Source: Herpetosiphonaceae bacterium
GTDB lineage: Bacteria > Chloroflexota > Chloroflexia > Chloroflexales > Kallotenuaceae
Direction of reading: 5' to 3'
Length of the DNA stretch: 64,000 bases
Assembly: GCA_036374795.1 (NCBI GenBank)
Contig: DASUTC010000264.1
Coordinates: forward strand, 18,294-82,293
Part shown: piece by piece, positions 25,857 through 33,587 of the stretch
Layout: each line of letters opens with the position of its first letter
Position numbering within the stretch: position 1 is the first letter of the stretch
Translations under genes and position numbers: made by a program
Notes under the pieces: model-generated
Seen by the model: the letters and a program-made list of their open reading frames with translations, nothing else
Told to the model about the DNA's origin: nothing
Databases searched by the model: none

Positions 25857-28688
25857 GTGAACACGATTTTTGTAGCCATCGACGTTGAAACGACAGGGTT
25901 AGAGGCGGGAACCGACGAAATTATCGAGGTTGCCGCGGTAAAGTTTCGTGATACGGAGGTGCTGGAAACGTTCCAGCGGCTAGTTCGGCCCAACCATAGC
26001 TTGCCGATCAAGATCGCGCAACTGACCGGCATCAACGCCGAGGAGCTGGAAACCGCGCTGCCCTTCCCGCAGGTCGCGCCCGACTTCGTGCGCTTCGTGA
26101 AGAGCTACCCGATCGTCGGTCACTCGGTCGGCTTCGACGTGCGCATGCTCAGCGCTCAGGGCGTGAAATTGCCCCAGCCCAGCTACGACACCTTCGAGCT
26201 GGCGACGCTGCTGCTGCCGGGCCAGCCGAGCTACAACCTGGGCGTGCTCGCAACGGCGCTTGGTATTCCGCATCCCGATGCCCACCGCGCGCTGGCCGAC
26301 GCCGACGTTGCCCGTCTGCTCTTCACCAACCTGTTGCAGCGCATCACGGCGCTCGACGACACGATGCTCAACGAGATCGTCGGCCTGAGCAAGCACACCG
26401 ACTGGACACCGCGCGTGCTCTTCGAGACGATCGCCCGCGAGCGCTCTTTTACGGCGCTCAGCCGTCCAATCCAGGGCGCTCCCACAGTCGATCTGCAAAC
26501 GCTGGGCGTCGCCTGGCGCGGCATCAAGCCGCTCGAACCGACCAACCGGGCCGCGCCGCTGGAGCTCGATCACGTGCGCGTGTTTTTCGCGCCCGACGGC
26601 CCGCTCAAGCAGGCGTTTCCGGGCTACGAGCAGCGCGCACAGCAGCTAGATATGACCCTGGCGGTGGCTCAGGCGTTTAACGAGGGCAGCACGCTTGTGG
26701 TGGAAGCGCCAACCGGCACCGGCAAGTCGATGGCATATCTGGTGCCCGCCGCGCGCTACGCCGCCGAGCGCGGACAGCGCGTGGTCGTCTCGACCAACAC
26801 GATCAACCTTCAGGATCAGTTGTTCTTCAAGGATATTCCGGCGCTGCAACACGTGATCGACACCAGCATCATCCGCGACCAGGGCGTCGATGTCGAGCCG
26901 TTTACGGCGGCGCTGCTCAAAGGACGCGGCAATTACCTCTGCCTGCATCGCTACGCCAAGCTGCGCCGCCAGGAGCAGCCAACACCCGAACAGGCTCGCG
27001 CGCTGATCAAGATCGGGCTGTGGGTCAAAGATACCCAGACCGGCGACCGGGCGGAGCTGGCGCTCGACGAGAGCGAGGCGCGCGTCTGGTCCGATGTTAA
27101 TGTCACAGTCGATACCTGCATCGGCCCGCGCTGTCCCGAATTCGAGCGCTGCTTTTTCTACAACGCGCGTCGCGCAGCCGAGGCCGCGCATCTGATCGTC
27201 GTCAACCACGCGCTGCTCCTGAGCGACGTGCGCGCCGAAAGCCAGGTCTTGCCGCGCTACGATCATGTAATCATCGACGAGGCGCACCATCTGGAGGATG
27301 TCGCCACCGACCAGCTTGGGTGGTCGCTTGAGCAGGGTGAGCTGCTGCGCTTTCTGGACGAGGTGTGGCAATCGGGCGGGGCGCGGCTCTTGAGCGGCCT
27401 GCTGTCGGAGCTGCCCAACTACTTCAAAAACTCGGCGGCAACACCACACGACCTCGATCGCGCCGAGGGCTTCGCGGCGGCGCTGCGTCCGCAGGTCGAT
27501 CGGACCCGTCAGGCGACCTACGAGCTGTGGCGGCAGTTGCGCGGCTGTATCGAGCGGCTGTCCAAGGAGAACGGCTACGAGCAGCGCGTGCGTCTCACGC
27601 CCCAGGTGCGCAGCGGGCCGATCTGGGCGACGGTCCAGCAAGCCTGGGAGAACGTCATGCTGCCGCTGGCCGACATCGGCAAGGGCCTGGCGAGCCTTGA
27701 GGCGCACATCAAAACGCTGGAGGGCGCTGGCCTGAACGAGTATGACGAGCTGCTGCTGCGCCTGGGCATGCTGGCGAACTGGGCGATCGATACGGCCATC
27801 GCCGGAGCGCGGGTGATCTATGGCGATGCCGAGGGCATTCAGTGGCTAGCGCTCGACCGACAGCGCGACAACCTGCGGCTCCACGACGCGCCGCTGCACG
27901 TCGGCCCGCTGCTGGAGTCGAAGCTCTTTGCCGCCAAAGAAACCGTCGTGCTGGCCTCGGCCACGCTCTCGATCGACGGCTCGTTTGATTACGTCAAGCA
28001 GCGCCTGGGGCTGGACTCCGCGCCCGTGGACGAGCTACAGCTTGGCTCGCCCTTCGACTACCAGCGCTCGACGCTGCTCTACCTGCCCAACGACATGCCC
28101 GAACCCAGCGACCGCAGCTACCAGCGGTCGCTCGAAGACGCGCTAATCGCGCTGGCGACGGCGACAGGCGGGCGGATGCTGGCGCTCTTCACCTCGAACA
28201 GCGCGCTGCGGCAGACCTACCGAGCGATTCAGGAGCCGCTCGAAGATCAAGAGATCGTCGTGCTGGGGCAAGGCCTGGACGGCTCGCGCCGCTCGCTGTT
28301 GCAGCGCTTCAAGGAGCATCCGCGCGCCGTGCTGCTGGGCACAAGCTCCTTCTGGGAGGGCGTGGACATCGTCGGCGATGCGCTGAGCGTGCTGGTGATC
28401 ACCAAGCTGCCCTTTGCGGTGCCGAGCGATCCGGTCTTTGCGGCGCGCTCCGAGCTATTCGACGACGCCTTCACCAGCTACGCAGTGCCCCAGTCGATCC
28501 TGAAGTTCAAGCAAGGCTTTGGTCGGCTCATCCGCTCGAAAGAAGATCGCGGTGTGGTCGCCGTGCTGGACCGGCGATTGCTCACCAAGCGCTACGGCAA
28601 GCTCTTTCTCGGATCGCTGCCGGATTGTAGTATCCAGCAGGGGCCGCTCAAAAACTTGCCGCTGGCAGCAGCGCGCTGGCTGGTATAG
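25857..28688 (+). CDS. dinG: DinG-type helicase with N-terminal DEDDh exonuclease
   Basis: 943 residues. The exonuclease domain (1-160) has DVETTG (D9, E11), D94 in GHSVGFD and HRALADAD (H143, D147). The XPD-like helicase has Walker A EAPTGTGKS (283-291), four Cys for an Fe-S cluster (TCIGPRCPEFERC plus an upstream Cys in NYLCLH), IIDEAHHLED and the C-terminal GTSSFWEGVDIVGD and QGFGRLIRS. This exonuclease-DinG fusion is common in Gram-positives and Chloroflexota. It acts on DNA repair or R-loop structures. GTG start; TATAAT at 25743-25748 may be its -10. Confidence 0.92.
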   Translation: MNTIFVAIDVETTGLEAGTDEIIEVAAVKFRDTEVLETFQRLVRPNHSLPIKIAQLTGINAEELETALPFPQVAPDFVRFVKSYPIVGHSVGFDVRMLSAQGVKLPQPSYDTFELATLLLPGQPSYNLGVLATALGIPHPDAHRALADADVARLLFTNLLQRITALDDTMLNEIVGLSKHTDWTPRVLFETIARERSFTALSRPIQGAPTVDLQTLGVAWRGIKPLEPTNRAAPLELDHVRVFFAPDGPLKQAFPGYEQRAQQLDMTLAVAQAFNEGSTLVVEAPTGTGKSMAYLVPAARYAAERGQRVVVSTNTINLQDQLFFKDIPALQHVIDTSIIRDQGVDVEPFTAALLKGRGNYLCLHRYAKLRRQEQPTPEQARALIKIGLWVKDTQTGDRAELALDESEARVWSDVNVTVDTCIGPRCPEFERCFFYNARRAAEAAHLIVVNHALLLSDVRAESQVLPRYDHVIIDEAHHLEDVATDQLGWSLEQGELLRFLDEVWQSGGARLLSGLLSELPNYFKNSAATPHDLDRAEGFAAALRPQVDRTRQATYELWRQLRGCIERLSKENGYEQRVRLTPQVRSGPIWATVQQAWENVMLPLADIGKGLASLEAHIKTLEGAGLNEYDELLLRLGMLANWAIDTAIAGARVIYGDAEGIQWLALDRQRDNLRLHDAPLHVGPLLESKLFAAKETVVLASATLSIDGSFDYVKQRLGLDSAPVDELQLGSPFDYQRSTLLYLPNDMPEPSDRSYQRSLEDALIALATATGGRMLALFTSNSALRQTYRAIQEPLEDQEIVVLGQGLDGSRRSLLQRFKEHPRAVLLGTSSFWEGVDIVGDALSVLVITKLPFAVPSDPVFAARSELFDDAFTSYAVPQSILKFKQGFGRLIRSKEDRGVVAVLDRRLLTKRYGKLFLGSLPDCSIQQGPLKNLPLAAARWLV

Positions 28689-28765
28689 CATCAAAGAACA
28701 AGGGAACAAAGTAACAAAGAACACAGATGAGGGCCTGCACGCGAAACTTGGAACACATTAAGGAG
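28686..28765. repeat. Heptanucleotide repeat tract
   Basis: AAGAACAAGGGAACAAAG and GTAACAAAGAACACAG units (28692-28725), then GCGAAACTTGGAACACATT (28741-28760), between the dinG and GNAT genes. Confidence 0.75.
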
Positions 28766-28770
28766 CAGCT

Positions 28771-29664
28771 ATGCGCATCACCTTTCAAAGTGCGCTTCAG
28801 CTTACCCTCCCGTCCGTCGCGGAACTGCAAACGGCTACCTACGGCGGCGGCTGGAAATCGAATCCCACAAAGCTCGCCGATATCTTTCGCGTCCATAACG
28901 TCGATCTTGAGCACAGCCTGATCGCCTACGACGGGCGTAAGCTGATGGGACTGGCCCTGCTTGGTCGCCGCCGCGCGCACGGCTGGCTCTACGATTTCGG
29001 CATTTTGCCCGCCTACCGTGGCAAAGGCTTGGGCACGCGCCTGCTGATGACCGCCGCTCGTGAGGCAGCCAAGGCGGGCGTACGAAGCATTGAGCTCGAC
29101 GTGTGGGAAAAGCGGGACGACGCGATCCGCCTCTACCAGCGGGTAGGCTTTCAGCATGTGCGCACGTATCTCAACGTCGAAGCCTCAGGAGATGATCTGC
29201 GGCTCAGCGAGCTGGATCTGCCGCCGCGATTACGGCTAGCCGTAGGACGGGTCGAGGATGTCATCGGTTGGTACGCCGCCGCGCGGGACGAGCCGGAGCC
29301 GTGCTGGGATCGGGGCTTACCTTCGCTGCTGACCTACGGCGATGCCCAGCTCTGCACGGTCGCCGACGACCAAGGACTCGTGGCTTGTATGCACTACGTC
29401 GCACGGAGCGCATCAGGAGCCGATCCGAACCGGGTGCGCCCGATGTTTATCGGTCTTACCGAACGATCGGGCCTCGAACACATCCGCGCGCTCTTCAGCT
29501 TCGCCGCACGCAGCGCTTTCGAGAATATTTCCACAACCATGTTCCGCGTCGCGCTTGAGCCCGAACCAAGCAAGCCAGCTCGGCTGCTGCTGGATGTTGG
29601 GATGCAGATCGCCGGACGCGCGCTCGATATGCGCCTGAACATCGCGCAGCTCTATGGCTCGTAG
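28771..29664 (+). CDS. GNAT acetyltransferase with extra C-terminal domain
   Basis: 297 residues, ATG 5 nt after AAGGAGC. The N-terminal half is a clear GNAT: DFGILPAYRGKGLGTRLLMT carries the acetyl-CoA loop, and SIELDVWEKRDDAIRLYQRV is the second conserved block. The C-terminal half (about 150-297) has no obvious acetyl-CoA loop but keeps a similar alpha/beta pattern, so it may be a degenerate second GNAT domain, as in mycothiol-synthase-like proteins. Substrate unknown. 560 bases without a confident gene follow. Confidence 0.8.
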   Translation: MRITFQSALQLTLPSVAELQTATYGGGWKSNPTKLADIFRVHNVDLEHSLIAYDGRKLMGLALLGRRRAHGWLYDFGILPAYRGKGLGTRLLMTAAREAAKAGVRSIELDVWEKRDDAIRLYQRVGFQHVRTYLNVEASGDDLRLSELDLPPRLRLAVGRVEDVIGWYAAARDEPEPCWDRGLPSLLTYGDAQLCTVADDQGLVACMHYVARSASGADPNRVRPMFIGLTERSGLEHIRALFSFAARSAFENISTTMFRVALEPEPSKPARLLLDVGMQIAGRALDMRLNIAQLYGS

Positions 29665-29745
29665 GCCAGCCGACGCGGATCGATGCAGCATCGTACCCGG
29701 CAGAGGTACTATTCTAGGGCCGCCAATCAGCGCCGCCAAACTATC

Positions 29746-29773
29746 TTGACGAAATTTAACACTATGGTATTAT
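29746..29773 (+). promoter_or_regulatory. Promoter starting a 450-nt leader before the MFS gene
   Basis: TTGACG (29746-29751), 16 nt, TATTAT (29768-29773). Within 29774-30224 I see one possible 9-residue leader ORF (29820-29849, after GAGGAG) and a GTTGCC/GGCAAC hairpin (29920-29938) followed by seven A; no confident gene. Confidence 0.55.
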
Positions 29774-30224
29774 GCCAACAATATCACTCCTTATCGTGGA
29801 TCTGTAGTACGATGAGGAGATGTTTAACGTCGTGACTTTCATGCTATGAAATGGCTGGCCCTTCATAGAATCAAGGAAGTCTCACCCTCCAGGTTGAACC
29901 AGTTTGCCGTCCTGTTCGCGTTGCCTCCCGTTGGCAACAAAAAAACTGCTCTCACTCCACCTAATTTTAGGTCAGGTATTGCATGACGACACGTACGCGA
30001 GCACGACTACCGATTGAGGATGGTATGTGCTAGGGCTAGCGTTACCAGGCATCCTTGGGCTGACATGGTGGAGCAGATGGCTGGGCTTGCCGGAGTATAA
30101 CAATTGCACACGTCACCGATGACTGCTCCCATCCGCTCCTGTGCTCAGCGTCAACACGTACAAGATAGCCGAACGGACGGAGTAGGGATAGGCACACATT
30201 CGTATGTTCTGAGGGGAGCCTGCC

Positions 30225-31667
30225 TTGTCAAAGCAATCACAACTTGAAACACACGATACCGCACAGACAGCTATAACATTTAACACCGAAGAGTTTAAAG
30301 AATCCATTGAGCCCCAGAAAGATCCACAAAACAAACCAGCAAAGTCTCAAACAGTCTCATATCGGCAACTATTATCTAACCCCAACTTCCGGCGGCTCTG
30401 GCTAGGCCAGTCGATCAGCACCTTCGGCAGCTATTTTACCCGGGTTGCCATCCCGATCTATGTCTATAGAGTCACGGGAGGCTCCTACACACATCTTGGT
30501 CTTTCATTCTTTGCATCGCTGCTGCCACCGCTCTTGTTTGGGCTGCTTGCCGGCGCGCTCGTCGATCGCTGGGACCGGCGGCGGACGATGATCGTGACCG
30601 ATCTATTGAACATCGTCCTGCTTTGTGCGCTGATCGCCACTGTGCTATTGCCCCTGGGGTCGCTAGTTCAGCTTGGCGCGCTCTATACGATAACCTTCTT
30701 ATCCTCCGCGCTCCACCAGATTTTCCACCCGGCGCGAATCGCAATCTTCACCGAGGTTGTGTCGGACGATGAGCTATTATCCGCCAACTCGCTCGATCAG
30801 TCGACGACCAGCCTCGGCGAATTGATGAGCTATCCCCTGGCAGCGATCGTCCTGGGCTACTTCGGCCCGGCGATCGCGTTTGGCATCGATGCCGTCAGCT
30901 TTTTGCTGTCGGCGCTGCTGATCTGGCGCGTCAAAGTCCGCTCCACACCGCCCGAAACCCGCGCAAACACCAATATTTTGAGCGAGATTGCCGACGGCCT
31001 CGCGACAATCAATAAACTGCCGCTGCTGCGCAAGCTTGCGATCCTGAGCCTGATCGTACCGCTCACCTTGTCGCTGCTGGCAACGCTTCAGTTGCCGTTC
31101 GCGGTCGAGATGCTAGGCAGCACGGAGGCGGTCGGTTACTCGACGTTAGAAGGCGCGACGGTGTTCGGCCTTCTCATCGGCACGCTGCTTCTCGGTCGAT
31201 TCGGGCAGCACATCACGCGCTGGAAGCTGCTGGCGAGTGGGATAATTAGCTATGGCGCAGCCGTAACAGTCGTCGGCCTGGTGCCGGACATCGGCTTCTA
31301 CCTGTCACTGCCCGCAAAAACAGAGGGCAACCCGTGGACACCATTGTTACTGCTGGCGATGCCGTTTGTGTTTCTCCAGGGGGCGGCCAACAGCTTGATC
31401 TACACCAGCATACGCACGATGCAGCAGGAGCACAGCCCGCGCGCGATGTTAGGACGAGTCTCAAGCACGATCTCGGTCGCGGCAAGTGTCGGCTGGTCAA
31501 CCGGTGCGCTCCTCACCTGGCTGGGTGAAGGACGTATCAATACGATGATTATCACCATCGGGATTATCATCTTCGTCATCGGTGTGTTGAGCCTGCGCTG
31601 GCTGCGTGTGCCGCCCGTAGAGCCTCAGCCGACAGCGAAGCAGGCTGTTCCAGAGCAATCGTTCTAG
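30225..31667 (+). CDS. MFS transporter, macrolide-efflux-like
   Basis: 480 residues. A hydrophilic N-terminus (about 1-50) precedes 10-12 helices. NPNFRRLWLGQSISTFGSYF and the motif-A-like LAGALVDRWDRRRTMIVTDL are typical of the MefA/MFS_3 exporter branch; FHPARIAIFTEVVSDDELLS is also family-like. Proton-driven efflux of a drug or lipid-like compound is the family role; the substrate is unknown. The start is TTG, 7 nt after GAGGGGAG. The N-terminal coding region is AT-richer than the rest. The long leader suggests regulated expression. Confidence 0.87.
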   Translation: MSKQSQLETHDTAQTAITFNTEEFKESIEPQKDPQNKPAKSQTVSYRQLLSNPNFRRLWLGQSISTFGSYFTRVAIPIYVYRVTGGSYTHLGLSFFASLLPPLLFGLLAGALVDRWDRRRTMIVTDLLNIVLLCALIATVLLPLGSLVQLGALYTITFLSSALHQIFHPARIAIFTEVVSDDELLSANSLDQSTTSLGELMSYPLAAIVLGYFGPAIAFGIDAVSFLLSALLIWRVKVRSTPPETRANTNILSEIADGLATINKLPLLRKLAILSLIVPLTLSLLATLQLPFAVEMLGSTEAVGYSTLEGATVFGLLIGTLLLGRFGQHITRWKLLASGIISYGAAVTVVGLVPDIGFYLSLPAKTEGNPWTPLLLLAMPFVFLQGAANSLIYTSIRTMQQEHSPRAMLGRVSSTISVAASVGWSTGALLTWLGEGRINTMIITIGIIIFVIGVLSLRWLRVPPVEPQPTAKQAVPEQSF

Positions 31668-31696
31668 GACAAACCTCGATCTATCATGCGCGGCAG

Positions 31697-31720
31697 GGAC
31701 GGGCTACAACCGTCCTTGTT
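31697..31720 (+). terminator. Terminator after the MFS gene
   Basis: GGACGG (31697-31702), 7-nt loop, CCGTCC (31710-31715), then TTGTT. Confidence 0.6.
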
Positions 31721-31768
31721 CTGTGTCCGGCAGCCGCAGCGGGCTATGACGACTCGGCAGACGGCGGC

Positions 31769-32803
31769 TCAACGCGGCAGCGCCGCGATCCGCCGGTTGG
31801 TAACAGAAATCAGCAGCCGGGCGAGCATCATCGTGGCGGCGGGCAGCAGCGCGGGGAGCGGGCCGAGGAGCGCGAGCGGCAGCAGCGCAAGGTTGAGGCC
31901 AACCGCCCACAGCGTATTAAGGCGCAGCGCGCGCTGGACGGAGCGCGCAATCATGCGCAGCCGCTCCGGCTCCGCAGATCCGATCGGCACCGCCAGCAGA
32001 TCGGGCCGATCCGCAGCCTGGCGCAGCGCAGCGCCCGATGGCACGAGCCAGCCCGCAGCCGCGGCCCGCTCCGCGCCCACGAGATAGGCCGACGATGTGG
32101 CAATACCAAGTGTGCATGGGCAGGCAGCAGCGATCGTCGCCAGCGCGGCCAGGCCGCTCTGGGCCAGATCGCGGGTCCACCACAGGTGCCAGCCCAGCGC
32201 CGCAGCCGCGCAGCCCAGCATCGCCAGACCCAGCCAGGTCATCGTGTGCTCGTGTGAGATGCGGCATGAGCGATATTCGGCTCCAGGGTGCGGCAGGTTG
32301 AGCGGGGAGAGCTGCTCAAGGACGACGACAAAGCGCTGCTCGATCTCGGCTGCCTGCGACCTTCCCGCCAGCAGCCAGGCCAGCGCCATCGCCGACGCAT
32401 CGAAGTACATCGGCGCGGTCGGCTGTGCCAGCGCAGGGCAGCTTGCGACAAACGCGGCCAGCGCGCCGAGGACGACAAGATCGGCGGCACGCAGACGGAC
32501 AGGGCGCAGCGTCCGCCACGCTTCGCGCAGCAGATCGCGTGCCGTCCAGAAGGTTAGCAACGTCAGCCCGGCGCTCGACCAGACCACGAGCATCGCCCAC
32601 CATCCAGCGCCGTGAGCGTCGTGAGCGCCGAGGGCCAGGATATGCAGCGGCACGCCAAGCGCCATCACCAGCATCGCCAGCAGCATACTGCGCATCGCGC
32701 GCCGCTGCAAAGCCACCGCATACGTCCGCCGCAGGTCGGCTTCGAGGTGGTCTGCCGTCCACGATACCGTATGCTCCAGGCTCGCGCTGTTTCCCGCCGC
32801 CAT
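31769..32803 (-). CDS. P1B-ATPase-like membrane protein lacking the catalytic domains
   Basis: 344 residues. Sequence and order match the membrane part of heavy-metal P1B ATPases. Helix 3-4 text ADLVVLGALAAFVAS plus MYFDASAMALAWLLAGRSQA is recognisable. The metal-site helix AAACPCTLGIATSSAYLVGA (CPC at 228-230) and the last helix pair NTLWAVGLNLALLPLALLG to TNRRI also fit. The A-domain (TGE) is replaced by about 35 residues (151-188). The whole P/N domain, including DKTGT, is absent: the text jumps from the GAALRQAADRPDLLAV equivalent to SVQRALRLN. The frame is open with a good ribosome site (AAGGA, 7 nt). It cannot hydrolyse ATP as built. Either a repurposed metal-binding membrane scaffold or a neatly deleted relic. 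Confidence 0.8.
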   Translation of the reverse strand: MAAGNSASLEHTVSWTADHLEADLRRTYAVALQRRAMRSMLLAMLVMALGVPLHILALGAHDAHGAGWWAMLVVWSSAGLTLLTFWTARDLLREAWRTLRPVRLRAADLVVLGALAAFVASCPALAQPTAPMYFDASAMALAWLLAGRSQAAEIEQRFVVVLEQLSPLNLPHPGAEYRSCRISHEHTMTWLGLAMLGCAAAALGWHLWWTRDLAQSGLAALATIAAACPCTLGIATSSAYLVGAERAAAAGWLVPSGAALRQAADRPDLLAVPIGSAEPERLRMIARSVQRALRLNTLWAVGLNLALLPLALLGPLPALLPAATMMLARLLISVTNRRIAALPR

Positions 32804-32829
32804 GCCAGATCCTTAGCCTCAGATAGCGC

Positions 32830-33510
32830 TTACTGCTCGTTAGCGGCAAGCACACGCCGATCGACGATCTGCCCGCCGCAAAAACGACTGAGCAACTGAG
32901 CCGTCTCGTCGACCGCGCGATCGATCGCCGATTGCGCCGCCTCGAAGCCGAAGATCGCAACGAGCACGCGCTGCGTCTCAGCCGTCACCATCGTACGCTG
33001 CGAGTCGGCGGTGGGGCTGCCGAAGATGCCCCGCTCATCGGCCAGCGCCAGCCGGTTGGTCGCATCGACCGCTTGCTTGCCGATCGGCTCGTACTGCTCG
33101 CCGTCCTCGCCACGGCGCACAACGGCGGCACCGACGATCTGCGCCAGATCGTAACAGCCGACCGCAAAGCCGTGCGCGAGCGAGATATAGTTGTTGATGT
33201 CGACAACGACATTGATCTGCGGCAGCGCCCGATGGCTCAGCACGCGCCGGAGCAGCGCCTCGTTGGCGGGCCGGTAATGCGTGGGATCGTCGCCGAGTGC
33301 GCGATAGGCCCGGCGCGTGGCGGCAACGTGCGGATGATCAGCGGCAACCTTGCCCTTCAGCTCGAAGCGCAGATGCTCGCACAGCTCCTCCAGCATGGAC
33401 CACAGCCCGGCATCATGCGCCTGGACACGAAGCTGCTCCGCCTCGACCAGCCCCACCAGCAGCTTCGGCAGTAGTTGTTGCACATGCGGATCGAGCGTCA
33501 CAACCACCAT
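32830..33510 (-). CDS. Stand-alone B3/B4-domain protein
   Basis: 226 residues. DDPTHYRPANEALLRRVLSH and LPQINVVVDINNYISLAHGF match the B3/B4 domain of phenylalanyl-tRNA synthetase beta chain. Free-standing versions may recognise or deacylate mischarged tRNA (family inference). It has no synthetase catalytic domain. ATG 33510 follows GGAGG by 10 nt. It sits between a GT-C membrane protein gene (77-nt gap) and the P1B-like gene (26-nt gap) on the same strand; no obvious shared pathway. Confidence 0.82.
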   Translation of the reverse strand: MVVVTLDPHVQQLLPKLLVGLVEAEQLRVQAHDAGLWSMLEELCEHLRFELKGKVAADHPHVAATRRAYRALGDDPTHYRPANEALLRRVLSHRALPQINVVVDINNYISLAHGFAVGCYDLAQIVGAAVVRRGEDGEQYEPIGKQAVDATNRLALADERGIFGSPTADSQRTMVTAETQRVLVAIFGFEAAQSAIDRAVDETAQLLSRFCGGQIVDRRVLAANEQ

Positions 33511-33587
33511 GTCGATCTAACCTCCAGCACGGATTGAATGTTGCTCCCCTCAGGATAGCACATGCTTGAACCGCTGGCGGAGAGTAG

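Noticed and set aside
29920..29945. GTTGCC/GGCAAC hairpin plus A-run as a terminator
   Set aside because: The homopolymer is A on the plus strand, and on the minus strand the T-run comes before the stem, so neither direction fits an intrinsic terminator.
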